From Comamonadaceae bacterium (GTDB taxonomy: Bacteria; Pseudomonadota; Gammaproteobacteria; Burkholderiales; Burkholderiaceae_C): a DNA stretch of 64,000 bases. Below the pieces are notes generated by a model that was not told where the DNA came from, did no database searches, and saw only the letters and a program-made list of their open reading frames with translations. A program made the position numbers and the translations under genes. The stretch is from the NCBI GenBank assembly GCA_947476285.1, contig CANJPU010000012.1, forward strand, positions 1-64,000, read 5' to 3'. Positions 40,811 to 49,038 of this stretch are shown piece by piece (the first letter of the stretch is position 1; each line of letters begins with the position of its first letter).

Positions 40811-42193
40811 ATGACCCTCGTTACGCCCGAACTCCTGCGACGCTTTGACGTTTCCGGGCCTCGGTACACGTCATATCCGACCGCCGACCGGTTTGTGGAG
40901 GCGTTCACTGCTACCGACTATGCCCAGGCCCTGTCCCAGCGCCGAGCCGGCCCATCGGCCCTGGCGATGCCGCTGTCGTTATATGTACACATCCCGTTTT
41001 GCGAGTCGCTTTGCTATTACTGCGCCTGCAACAAGATCATCACCCGGCACCACAATCGCGCCGCCACTTACCTGCGCTATCTCGGCCGCGAAATCGATCT
41101 GCACACGGCCCAGCTAGGCCTGGGCCAGGCGGTGACGCAGTTGCACCTGGGCGGGGGCACCCCCACCTTCATGTCTGACGACGAACTGCGTGAATTGATG
41201 GCCATGCTGCGCCGCAGTTTCGCCATGGCGCCAGGGGGCGAGTATTCGGTGGAGGTCGATCCCCGCACGGTGGACGCGCAACGCCTGCGCACCCTGGCCG
41301 ATCTGGGCTTCAACCGCATCAGCTTCGGCGTGCAGGATTTCGATGCCGATGTCCAAAAGGCAGTGCATCGCATCCAGCCTTTTGAATCGGTGCGCGACTT
41401 GATGATCAGTGCCCGCGAGGTCGGTTTCGACTCCATCAACGTCGACTTGATCTATGGCCTGCCGCGCCAGACGCCAGAGTCATTTGACCGCACGCTGGCG
41501 CAGGTCAATGAGCTGCGGCCTGACCGCATCGCGCTCTATGCCTATGCCCACCTGCCCGAGCGCTTCAAGCCGCAGCGGCGCATTCTCTCGGCCGACCTGC
41601 CGGGTGCGGCCTCCAAAGTGGCCATGCTCTCTCGCTCGCTGGCATCCTTCATGGAAGCAGGCTATGTCTATGTGGGCATGGACCACTTTGCATTGCCCAA
41701 CGACGCGCTGGCCGTGGCCAAGCGCCAGGGCCGGCTGCATCGCAACTTCCAGGGCTACAGCACACAGCCCGACTGCGACCTGATCGGCCTGGGCGTGTCT
41801 GCCATCGGTCGTGTTGGCGCCACCTACAGCCAGAACGCCAAAACCATGGACGAGTACTGCGATCTGCTGGACCATGGCCGCCTGCCGGTGACGCGCGGGC
41901 TGGCCCTGAACCGCGACGATCTTGCACGGCGCGCGGTCATCATGGCGCTGATGTGCCAGGGCCAGTTGCTGTACGAATCAATCGAGCTGGCCTGGCTGAT
42001 CGACTTCAAGGAATACTTCGCCGCTGAACTCGAAGCGCTGAAAGATCTGCAGGAAAAAGGCCTGGTCACGCTGGACGAAACCGGCATTCAGGTCACCACC
42101 ACCGGCTGGTATTTTGTTCGCGCCGTGGCCATGGTGTTCGACCGCTACTTGCAGGCCGACCGCAACCGGGCCAAGTTCTCCCGCATCATCTGA
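40811..42193 (+). CDS. hemN: Oxygen-independent coproporphyrinogen III oxidase
   Basis: 460 aa from ATG 40811. PRYTSYPTADRF at the N-terminus is the HemN-specific start, and the radical SAM cluster motif YVHIPFCESLCYYCACNK supplies Cys64, Cys68 and Cys71 plus the extra Cys. LHLGGGTPTF and VEVDPRTVD follow, with the HemN C-terminal domain at about 360-455. It decarboxylates coproporphyrinogen III without oxygen, giving haem under anoxia. Known FNR target in many proteobacteria, in line with the adjacent perfect box. Confidence 0.95.
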   Translation: MTLVTPELLRRFDVSGPRYTSYPTADRFVEAFTATDYAQALSQRRAGPSALAMPLSLYVHIPFCESLCYYCACNKIITRHHNRAATYLRYLGREIDLHTAQLGLGQAVTQLHLGGGTPTFMSDDELRELMAMLRRSFAMAPGGEYSVEVDPRTVDAQRLRTLADLGFNRISFGVQDFDADVQKAVHRIQPFESVRDLMISAREVGFDSINVDLIYGLPRQTPESFDRTLAQVNELRPDRIALYAYAHLPERFKPQRRILSADLPGAASKVAMLSRSLASFMEAGYVYVGMDHFALPNDALAVAKRQGRLHRNFQGYSTQPDCDLIGLGVSAIGRVGATYSQNAKTMDEYCDLLDHGRLPVTRGLALNRDDLARRAVIMALMCQGQLLYESIELAWLIDFKEYFAAELEALKDLQEKGLVTLDETGIQVTTTGWYFVRAVAMVFDRYLQADRNRAKFSRII

Positions 42194-42272
42194 CGCCGTG
42201 CCGAAAAAATCCGTTCGCGTTGAGCCTGTCGAAACGCCCTCTCGCACGCGGAGCGTTTCCTAGGCCCGCGGC

Positions 42273-42950
42273 ATGTCCTTCGCCCTCGCCTTTTCCGCTC
42301 TCCTGATGGGCCTGGTTGGCGGCCCGCATTGTGTCGCCATGTGTGGCGCCGCATGCGGCGGCCTCTCGCGCCTGGGCAGTTCACCCGCGCGATCCATGTG
42401 GCTGTTCCAGGCCGGCCGGCTCGCCGGCTACAGTGCAGCGGGCGCTGCCGCGGCCTGGGCCGTGGAAAGCTTTGCCTGGCTGTCTTCGGGCAGCGCGGCG
42501 CTGCGTCCGATGTGGACGCTGTTTCACCTGGCCGTGCTGGCCTGGGGCCTGATGCTGGTGGCACAAGCGCGCCAGCCCATGTGGGTCAGTGCCACTGGCC
42601 GCGGCATCTGGCAGCGCGTGCGGCCGATGGCATCCGCACGCGGCGGCTTGTTCACCACCGGCGCGCTATGGGCCTTCATGCCCTGCGGGCTCTTGTACTC
42701 CGCGCTGCTGGTCTCCTCTCTCTCGGGCGGCCTCCTCGCCGGCGCTGCTTCGATGGCCTTGTTCGCCCTGGGCAGCGGCCTCTCCCTGGCACTGGCCCCG
42801 CGCTTGCTGGCGCGGCTGCAACAGGCCGGCAACAAGGTCGGACAGGACTGGGGCACACGGGCGGCAGGTGGCCTGTTGGTGCTGGCCGCGTTGTGGGCTT
42901 TGTGGATGGACATGGCGCATCGGATTGCGGTGTGGTGCGGGTTGGTGTAG
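42273..42950 (+). CDS. DsbD_2/TauE-like membrane protein (cytochrome oxidase locus type)
   Basis: 225 aa, six or so membrane segments. It starts ALLMGLVGGPHCVAMCGAACGGLSR, with the GPHCxxMCG motif typical of the UreH/DsbD_2-type proteins found near cbb3 oxidase, fnr and hemN genes, then FQAGRLAGYSAAGA and GALWAFMPCGLLYSALLVSSLSGG. The paired Cys residues within the membrane suggest metal (copper) or redox transfer. Follows hemN by about 80 bp on the same strand, and may be cotranscribed. Confidence 0.85.
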   Translation: MSFALAFSALLMGLVGGPHCVAMCGAACGGLSRLGSSPARSMWLFQAGRLAGYSAAGAAAAWAVESFAWLSSGSAALRPMWTLFHLAVLAWGLMLVAQARQPMWVSATGRGIWQRVRPMASARGGLFTTGALWAFMPCGLLYSALLVSSLSGGLLAGAASMALFALGSGLSLALAPRLLARLQQAGNKVGQDWGTRAAGGLLVLAALWALWMDMAHRIAVWCGLV

Positions 42951-42957
42951 CCCCCCA

Positions 42958-42971
42958 TTGAGACAGATCAA
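42958..42971. promoter_or_regulatory. FNR-like dyad between convergent genes
   Basis: TTGAG-ACAG-ATCAA, 9 of 10 matches, just past the stop of the membrane protein gene. Both flanking genes point towards it, so it has no obvious target. It may be chance or drive an unannotated RNA. Confidence 0.35.
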
Positions 42972-43048
42972 GCACGAGAAAGATCTCATCGATACGCATT
43001 GGCCTGGATGCCCTGGCAGCCCAGCTCGCAGACCCAGCGCATGCTGCC

Positions 43049-43489
43049 TCACTGCACCAGCTCGTGGGCGATCCTTCGTTCAATTTCCGCCAGACCCACC
43101 GCAGTCAGGTCCACATCGTGGGTGCTGGTCAGCAGCTTTGCAGTGGAGCTGCCCAATGCAGCTTTGAGATCGCCCATGAACTGGCTGGGTGAAAACATCG
43201 CCAGCGAACGGTAGCGGCCCTGCCGGGCCTGCTGCTCCAGGTAGTCTGCGATCTCACGGGCAAAGCGATCGTGCTCTTTTTGCTTTGCGTCGGTGCGAGG
43301 CTCGTAGGCGACGCCACCGAAGCTGCCGTCGGATCTCTCCTGCCCTGCTCGGTCGTCCCCCAGCTCACTGGCCTTCAGGCGGTTCTGAGGGTGATCGAAA
43401 CTCGTCAACACCACCATCGGCTCACCGACGTCCTGCTGCAGAAGTCGGGCGCGCGAAGCGCTGGCGATCAGTATCCAGTTGGGTTTCAT
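43049..43489 (-). CDS. Host-attachment-family protein
   Basis: 146 aa from ATG 43489 (AAGGA 6 nt upstream). The N-terminus NWILIASASRARLLQQD, central RLKASELGDDRAGQ, and C-terminal FAREIADYLEQQARQGRYRSLAMFSPSQFMGDLKAAL with I-x-H-D/L-V-Q-like end match the family named for a plant-attachment protein of Agrobacterium. The fold is related to eRF1/Rpf-like or archaeal Pelota-like domains and the true function is unknown. The FNR box at 43562-43575 lies 73 bp upstream. Confidence 0.83.
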   Translation of the reverse strand: MKPNWILIASASRARLLQQDVGEPMVVLTSFDHPQNRLKASELGDDRAGQERSDGSFGGVAYEPRTDAKQKEHDRFAREIADYLEQQARQGRYRSLAMFSPSQFMGDLKAALGSSTAKLLTSTHDVDLTAVGLAEIERRIAHELVQ

Positions 43490-43561
43490 GGTCATCCTTT
43501 CCAAAAGGCACCACTCGGCGCCGCATTGGCTCCAATATAGATAGCCGGCGCACGCAGCTTG

Positions 43562-43575
43562 TTGACCGGCATCAA
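43562..43575. promoter_or_regulatory. FNR/ANR box in divergent promoter (host-attachment / alanine dehydrogenase)
   Basis: TTGAC-CGGC-ATCAA, 9 of 10 matches. Centre 43568.5 is 80 bp from the minus-strand ATG and 106 bp from the plus-strand ATG. Confidence 0.65.
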
Positions 43576-43674
43576 CTGCCGGGTCGATCACTGTCCAACA
43601 ATGCTGTGCATGAACAAGCTTTGTCAAAATGCATGCGAAGGCGCACTCAAAAACGACGTGGGAGGATATGCATC

Positions 43675-44787
43675 ATGAAAATCGGCGTTCCAAAGGAAAT
43701 CAAGAACAGCGAATACCGCGCTGGCCTCACGCCGTCCAGCGTGCGCGAACTCAAGTCGCATGGGCACGATGTGCTCGTCGAGTCCGGCCTGGGCCACGCC
43801 ATCGGCTTGGAAGACGATCAATACGCCGCCTCTGGCGCGCGCATTGCCGCCACCGCACAGGAAGTCTTCGGCGAGGCCGATCTCATCGTCAAAGTCAAGG
43901 AGCCCCAGCCCAGCGAGTACCACCTCTTGCGCAAGGGGCAGATGCTGTTCACCTATCTGCACCTCGCACCCGACCCACATCAGACCGCAGCCCTGATCGC
44001 ATCGCAAGCAGTGTGCATCGCCTACGAGACCGTGACGCAGGAAGGCGGCGGCTTGCCCCTGCTGATGCCCATGAGCGAAGTGGCCGGACGCATGTCCATC
44101 CAGGCCGGCGCCACGCATCTGCAGATGTCTTACGGCGGCATGGGCATGCTGCTGGGTGGCGTGCCCGGCGTCGCCCCGGCCCATGTGGTCATCCTGGGCG
44201 CCGGCGTGGTGGGAACCCATGCGATGCAGATGGCGGTGGGCGCAGGCGCGCGCGTGACGGTGTTGGACAAGAACCTGGACCGGCTGCGCCAACTCGATCT
44301 GATTTACGGCAACCGCATCTGCACCCAGCACTCCCGCGGGCATGCGGTGGAGCGGGCAGTGCTCTCGGCCGACCTGGTGATCGGCGCGGTGCTGGTGCCA
44401 GGCGGCGCGGCGCCCAAGCTGGTGACACGCGAGATGGTCTCGCGCATGCGGCGCGGCGCGGTGATGGTCGATGTGGCCATCGATCAGGGCGGATGTTTCG
44501 AGACTTCACACCCCACGACGCATGAGGCACCCACCTTCATGGTGGACGGCGTGGTCCACTACTGCGTGGCCAACATGCCTGGCGGCGTGGCCCGCACATC
44601 GACATTCGCCCTGAACAACGCCACCTTGCCGCGCATCATCGCGCTGGCCGACAAGGGCTGGAAGAAGGCCATGGCCGACGATGCACACCTCAGGGCGGGC
44701 CTCAATGTGTGTCTGGGAGAAGTCAGCTGCGAGCCGGTGGCCCGCGCACTGGGTTACCCGTGGCGCGATCCGGCAAGCTTGTTATAA
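43675..44787 (+). CDS. ald: Alanine dehydrogenase
   Basis: 370 aa from ATG 43675 with GGAGGA 8 nt upstream. Motifs: [55 protein letters not shown], the Rossmann loop [15 protein letters not shown], and [28 protein letters not shown]-dependent reductive amination of pyruvate to alanine (or reverse). Alanine formation can re-oxidise NADH under low oxygen, fitting the FNR box upstream. The gene end overlaps the convergent CBS gene by 6 bp. Confidence 0.95.
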   Translation: MKIGVPKEIKNSEYRAGLTPSSVRELKSHGHDVLVESGLGHAIGLEDDQYAASGARIAATAQEVFGEADLIVKVKEPQPSEYHLLRKGQMLFTYLHLAPDPHQTAALIASQAVCIAYETVTQEGGGLPLLMPMSEVAGRMSIQAGATHLQMSYGGMGMLLGGVPGVAPAHVVILGAGVVGTHAMQMAVGAGARVTVLDKNLDRLRQLDLIYGNRICTQHSRGHAVERAVLSADLVIGAVLVPGGAAPKLVTREMVSRMRRGAVMVDVAIDQGGCFETSHPTTHEAPTFMVDGVVHYCVANMPGGVARTSTFALNNATLPRIIALADKGWKKAMADDAHLRAGLNVCLGEVSCEPVARALGYPWRDPASLL

Positions 44788-45285
44788 AAGGCCTCGCAAA
44801 GCCCTGGGCAAGAAGACCTGCACGTCCCCCGAAAACTGAGTCGCACGCTGCGCGCTTTCCCGGGCCATGCCGCTCCGAAGGGCCGCAGCCAAACCGCCGA
44901 TTTCGTCGGCGATCGCATCCAGCAAGTCGTCGGCCGACACAATGCCCAGCAACCGGTCGTCTCCGTCGGTGACCAGCAGGCGGCGCACACCGTCCTTGGT
45001 CATCGCCGCGACCGCGTCGCGAATGCTCGCGGTGCCCGCAACGGCCACCAGTTTGGCGCTGGCAAATTCACCCACGCGCACGCTGGCAATGTCCAGGTCA
45101 CGGGTCAGGGCTTCGATGACCAGATCGCGGTCGGTCACCACGCCCACGACGTTGGCGGGCTGCTTGTCATCGGTGACCACCAGTGCCCCCACATGGTTCT
45201 CGCGCATGCTGATCGCAGCCTCCTTCAGGCTTGCAGTGCCACTGATGGTGACGATCACGCGCTGACAGATGCCTGAGACGTTCAT
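44782..45285 (-). CDS. CBS-domain protein
   Basis: 167 aa from ATG 45285 (AAGG about 6 nt upstream). Two CBS domains: SLKEAAISMRENHVGALVVTDDKQPANVVGVVTDRDLVIEAL (about 17-60) and SIRDAVAAMTKDGVRRLLVTDGDDRLLGIVSADDLLDAI (about 83-122), then a short helical tail. Such pairs bind adenine nucleotides and sense energy state; this protein has no attached effector domain. It is divergent, across a 330-bp gap with an FNR-type box, from the nucleoside phosphorylase gene. Confidence 0.88.
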   Translation of the reverse strand: MNVSGICQRVIVTISGTASLKEAAISMRENHVGALVVTDDKQPANVVGVVTDRDLVIEALTRDLDIASVRVGEFASAKLVAVAGTASIRDAVAAMTKDGVRRLLVTDGDDRLLGIVSADDLLDAIADEIGGLAAALRSGMARESAQRATQFSGDVQVFLPRALRGLL

Positions 45286-45340
45286 GATGACCTTCCAGAC
45301 AGTCGAAGCAGAGACGGGGAAAAAGGCCGCCGCAAACCGA

Positions 45341-45358
45341 GCTTCGCGCGAGCGAAGC
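45341..45358. repeat. Hairpin with GCGA tetraloop in long CBS leader
   Basis: GCTTCGC-GCGA-GCGAAGC is a perfect 7-bp stem in the 330-bp intergenic stretch 45286-45618. On the minus strand it lies in what would be the CBS gene leader. Apart from this hairpin and the FNR-type box at 45510, I see no gene or other element in the stretch. Confidence 0.4.
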
Positions 45359-45509
45359 CGCCTGCATAGCGGGCGACGACCGCGACGCAGCACGTCACGG
45401 CAAGACGGATCGAGGGGATTACGACCCAATACCGTCGCCCTATCCGCATCGGTGGCATAACCCGGCTACGGCAGCTAAGGTCACTCTATGACTTCCAATG
45501 CGCGATGCC

Positions 45510-45523
45510 ATGATCCAGATCAA
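45510..45523. promoter_or_regulatory. FNR/ANR box between CBS and phosphorylase genes
   Basis: ATGAT-CCAG-ATCAA, 9 of 10 matches (first T replaced). Centre is about 102 bp before the phosphorylase ATG (45619) and 231 bp before the CBS ATG. Confidence 0.6.
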
Positions 45524-45618
45524 GCTTTCTGTCGCTGCGCGGCGGGTCAAGCGATCAAACTCAGGTGTGCTCAGACTGCTCCCTCAGAGTTCCCAACACG
45601 TGGCAAACTGATGCATCC

Positions 45619-47157
45619 ATGCAAGACGCCCGATCAAGTGCACAGACAGCGCCAGCAGCCAACCGGCTTCGCTTGCGACGGCTGGGCATAGACACCTACC
45701 AGGAGCCGGTGCTCTACCTGCACCGCGATTGCCTGGTGTGCCACAGTGAGGGCTTCGAGGCCCAGTCTCGGGTGGAGATCGATCTGAACGGCCGCACTGT
45801 GGTGGCCACGCTCAATGTGGTGAGTGGTGATTTTCTCTCGCCGCTGGAGGCTGGGCTCTCTGAGGCCGCGTGGCGGTTGCTGCGTGCCGCTGAGGGCGAC
45901 GTGGCCATCTTGCATCATCCGGCGCCGCTGGAGTCGCTGGGCCATGTGCGGGCCAAGGTTTACGGCAGGCGCCTGACCGCCGCTGCTTTCGACGCGATCA
46001 TCGCCGACGTGGCGGCCGGCCGCTATTCCGACCTGCAGCTTGCGGCCTTCGTGACGGCCTGCGCCGGTGACGGACTCAACCCTGACGAGACGGTCGCGCT
46101 GACCCGCGCCATGGTGAAGGTGGGCGAACGCATGAGTTGGGGCCCCGGCCTGGTGATGGACAAACACTGCGTGGGCGGTCTGCCGGGCAACCGCACCACG
46201 ATGATCATCGTGCCTGTGGTGGCGGCCTGCGGACTGCGCATGCCCAAGACCTCGTCGCGCGCCATCACCTCGCCTGCCGGCACAGCCGACACCATGGAGA
46301 CACTTGCGCCGGTGGATCTGGACGTGCCCCAGATCAAGCGCGTGGTGGAGCGCTGCGGCGGCTGCGTCGTCTGGGGCGGTGCGGTGCGCCTCTCGCCAGC
46401 GGACGACGTGCTCATTCGGGTGGAGCGGCCGCTGGACTTGGATAGCCAGGGCCAGTTGGTTGCGTCGGTACTGTCCAAGAAAGCCGCAGCCGGCTCGACC
46501 CATGTGCTGATCGACATGCCGGTGGGTCCGACCGCCAAGGTGCGCAGCGCGCAGGCTGCGGCCATCCTGCAGCATCAGCTTGAACATGTGGGCCAGGCGA
46601 TGGGCCTGCATGTGCGGGTGGCACTGACCGATGGTCTGGCGCCGGTGGGGCGAGGCATAGGCCCGGCGCTGGAAGCACGCGACGTGCTCTCTGTGCTGCG
46701 GCGCGAGGCGCATGCACCGGCCGATCTGGCATTGCGCTCCTTGGAGCTGGCCGGCATGGTGCTGGAGCTGGGCAATGTGGCGGCACCAGGCGAAGGCATG
46801 GCCATGGCACAAGGCGCACTTGACGACGGCAGCGCCTGGACCAAGTTCCAGGAAATCTGCGAAGCACAAGGCGGCATGCGCGAGCCACCGATCGCGCCGT
46901 GCCGGCACGAGATCATCGCAACGCGAAGCGGCTCGGTCACCGCCATCGACAACCGCCGGCTCGCTCGCATCGCCAAGCTGGCCGGCGCACCCAAGACGCC
47001 CAGCGCCGGCATCGATCTGCATGTGCAAAACGGCGAATTCGTTGAGCGCGGTCAGCCACTGTTCACATTGCACGCCGGCTCACCCGGTGCGCTGGCCTAT
47101 GCAGTTGAATATGCGCAGTCGCAGAGTGACACCGTGCATGTGATTGAGGACGCCTGA
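45619..47157 (+). CDS. Thymidine phosphorylase-family protein related to archaeal AMP phosphorylase
   Basis: 512 aa from ATG 45619. N-terminal domain about 90 residues (LRRLGIDTYQEPVLYLHRDCLVCHSEGFEAQSRVEI), then a nucleoside-phosphorylase fold: YSDLQLAAFVTACAGDGLNPDETVALTRAMVKVGERM, VMDKHCVGGLPGNRTTMIIVPVVAACGL, KTSSRAITSPAGTADTMETLAPVDL, and GRGIGPALEARDVL. The extra N-terminal domain and length distinguish it from E. coli DeoA (about 440 aa) and match the family containing AMP phosphorylase. It may release ribose 1,5-bisphosphate or deoxyribose 1-phosphate; the substrate is uncertain. Confidence 0.85.
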   Translation: MQDARSSAQTAPAANRLRLRRLGIDTYQEPVLYLHRDCLVCHSEGFEAQSRVEIDLNGRTVVATLNVVSGDFLSPLEAGLSEAAWRLLRAAEGDVAILHHPAPLESLGHVRAKVYGRRLTAAAFDAIIADVAAGRYSDLQLAAFVTACAGDGLNPDETVALTRAMVKVGERMSWGPGLVMDKHCVGGLPGNRTTMIIVPVVAACGLRMPKTSSRAITSPAGTADTMETLAPVDLDVPQIKRVVERCGGCVVWGGAVRLSPADDVLIRVERPLDLDSQGQLVASVLSKKAAAGSTHVLIDMPVGPTAKVRSAQAAAILQHQLEHVGQAMGLHVRVALTDGLAPVGRGIGPALEARDVLSVLRREAHAPADLALRSLELAGMVLELGNVAAPGEGMAMAQGALDDGSAWTKFQEICEAQGGMREPPIAPCRHEIIATRSGSVTAIDNRRLARIAKLAGAPKTPSAGIDLHVQNGEFVERGQPLFTLHAGSPGALAYAVEYAQSQSDTVHVIEDA

Positions 47158-47250
47158 CTCACCACAGGCTTGCCATGAGGCGAAACCTGCAACATCCATC
47201 TGCTGTCACAATGGACCCAAGCGCACCGCATTACCCGGCACAAAACCAAA

Positions 47251-47748
47251 ATGATAGTCACCTCCACCCACAGACGATTCATGGCCTATCTGCTGCTGGT
47301 ATTGGCGCTGGCCGGCGGCGCGGTGCGCCACTGGACTGACAAGGGCACCATTGCGCATGACCTGGGCACCCTGCTGCTGGTGCTGTGGCTGCCCATCATC
47401 GGCACCGTGGTGGGTTTTGTCATCAACAAGACCCGCAAGATGATGAAGGCTTCCAAGGATTTCCCGCAGGGAGCAGCCTTCGCACCTCAGTTGCTGGTGC
47501 GCCTTGAGGGGACGGTGACCGCCAGCATGGACACGCTGGAGCGCGTGACGCTGGTGCTTGACAAGGAAGGTTTCAGCGCGCGCACGCGCATCGCACCCCC
47601 ACAGGCCAGGCAAGGGCCAACCACGCTGGAGTTGGAATTTCTACGGCCACAATTGGCGCTGCCGCGATTCCCCAAGAACACCTGCTTCGATATTCTGGTT
47701 CAGGGCCAAGTAGTGGCCCAGGGCCGGGTGCTTGGGGTGCTGAGCTGA
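47251..47748 (+). CDS. Small membrane protein of unknown function
   Basis: 165 aa. Two predicted transmembrane helices near residues 10-26 and 41-60 (AYLLLVLALAGGAVRHW; LGTLLLVLWLPIIGTVVGFVI), then a soluble domain of about 100 residues (QLLVRLEGTVTASMDTLERVTLVLDKEGFSARTRI). I do not recognise the family. ATG 47281 is an alternative start. It follows the phosphorylase by 93 bp on the same strand and is convergent with cbpM. Confidence 0.7.
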   Translation: MIVTSTHRRFMAYLLLVLALAGGAVRHWTDKGTIAHDLGTLLLVLWLPIIGTVVGFVINKTRKMMKASKDFPQGAAFAPQLLVRLEGTVTASMDTLERVTLVLDKEGFSARTRIAPPQARQGPTTLELEFLRPQLALPRFPKNTCFDILVQGQVVAQGRVLGVLS

Positions 47749-47764
47749 GCCTGTTGATGAATTT

Positions 47765-48094
47765 TCATTGCGAGCCATGCCCAGGCACATGGGCTCGAAA
47801 CGTCCGCAGCTCCCGTTCCAATTCCTCAATCCGCCCCAGATAGCCCAGCACCGTCGCCAGCGCGAACAGATCCAGATCGAAGTCGCGCCGCAGCTTGCCC
47901 ACTGTACGCATCGACGTGACACAGGCAGCACTGAAAATCACTTGCGACTCACCCGCCTGCAACGGAGATAGCGCACCGTATTCAATCAACTCCTGCAGCT
48001 CGTCGGCACTGAGGCCGCACGCCTGCGACAACTCCATCACCGTGACGGTCTCCCGCGCATCCAGCCAGGCCAGCTCAACACCTTGCGTGCTCAT
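47765..48094 (-). CDS. cbpM: Chaperone modulator CbpM
   Basis: 109 aa. MerR-like N-terminal HTH fold (VTVMELSQACGLSADELQELIEYGALSPLQ) followed by VTSMRTVGKLRRDFDLDLFALATVLGYLGRIEELERELRTF. This matches CbpM, which inhibits the co-chaperone CbpA. Its ATG overlaps the cbpA stop (48091-48094), the standard cbpAM arrangement. Confidence 0.9.
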   Translation of the reverse strand: MSTQGVELAWLDARETVTVMELSQACGLSADELQELIEYGALSPLQAGESQVIFSAACVTSMRTVGKLRRDFDLDLFALATVLGYLGRIEELERELRTFRAHVPGHGSQ

Positions 48095-49008
48095 GGTGCG
48101 TTCTCCTTGGCAGGCACCACGCGCGGGTTGAACCGCGAGACGCTGCCCAGTTCCTTGAACAATTCCCGCTCGCGCTCGCTGAGCGTGGCAGGCACATCGA
48201 TGAGGACATGGGCGTACAAATCGCCATGCCCGCCTCGGCCATCGGCCATGCCGCGCTCGCGCATGCGCAGTTTGCGACCCGAGCGCGTACCCGCTGGCAC
48301 GACCAGCAGCACCGCCCCTTCCAGGGTGCTGACCTCGATCTGCACGCCCAGAGCAGCCTCCCAGGGGGCCAGCAGCAGATCAAAATGCAGGTCATGTCCA
48401 TCGGGCCGGAACACCGCATGCGGCGCGATGGTGATGTGCAGATAGATGTCGCCATCAGCACCGCCGTTGCGGCCCTTGCCGCCTTTGCCACGCAGGCGCA
48501 GCTTCTGGCCCTCGGTGACGCCGGGCGGCACCGTCACCTCCAGCGTGCGACCGCCACCCGCGTCGGCGAGTTCCAGCGTGACTTGCCTACCGCGGTTGGC
48601 GTCTTCCAGGCTGATGCGCACCTGCGTCTCGAAGTCGCGCCCTTGCATGGGCACTGGGCCGTGGCCGGCGCCAGGCCTTCTTGCGCGCCCCAAGGACGCC
48701 AGCAAGTCTGACAAATCGATATCTTCAAATGACTCGGCACCCGTTGGGTGCTGATGCGTCCACTGCGGTGGCGGTGCGAATTCCTCGCCCGCCGGCCGGC
48801 GGCCCAATTCATCGTAGGCGGCGCGCTTGTCCGGGTCTTTCAAGGTGGCATAGGCTTCGCCGATTTCCTTGAAGCGTGCCTCGGTGCCGGCCGACTTGGA
48901 CATGTCGGGATGGTGCTGGCGCGCGAGCTTGCGGTAGGCCTTCTTGATCTGATCGAGGTCCGCATCCCGGGCGATTCCCAGCGTGGCGTAGTAGTCCTTG
49001 TATTTCAT
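48091..49008 (-). CDS. cbpA: DnaJ-family co-chaperone CbpA
   Basis: 305 aa. J domain at 1-70 with HPD (33-35) in YRKLARQHHPDMSKSAGTEARFKEIGEAYATLKDPDKR. A linker and then two beta-rich C-terminal domains without zinc finger (FETQVRISLEDANRGRQVTLEL; TVPPGVTEGQKLRLRGKGGKG; VFRPDGHDLHFDLLLAPWEAALG). This is the CbpA/type-II DnaJ layout. Works with DnaK; activity restrained by CbpM encoded next. Gene order after the Fnr2 gene on the same strand suggests a common transcript. Confidence 0.93.
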   Translation of the reverse strand: MKYKDYYATLGIARDADLDQIKKAYRKLARQHHPDMSKSAGTEARFKEIGEAYATLKDPDKRAAYDELGRRPAGEEFAPPPQWTHQHPTGAESFEDIDLSDLLASLGRARRPGAGHGPVPMQGRDFETQVRISLEDANRGRQVTLELADAGGGRTLEVTVPPGVTEGQKLRLRGKGGKGRNGGADGDIYLHITIAPHAVFRPDGHDLHFDLLLAPWEAALGVQIEVSTLEGAVLLVVPAGTRSGRKLRMRERGMADGRGGHGDLYAHVLIDVPATLSERERELFKELGSVSRFNPRVVPAKENAP

Positions 49009-49038
49009 GACTCAGCGCCAGTGATGCAGCACTGTGCT

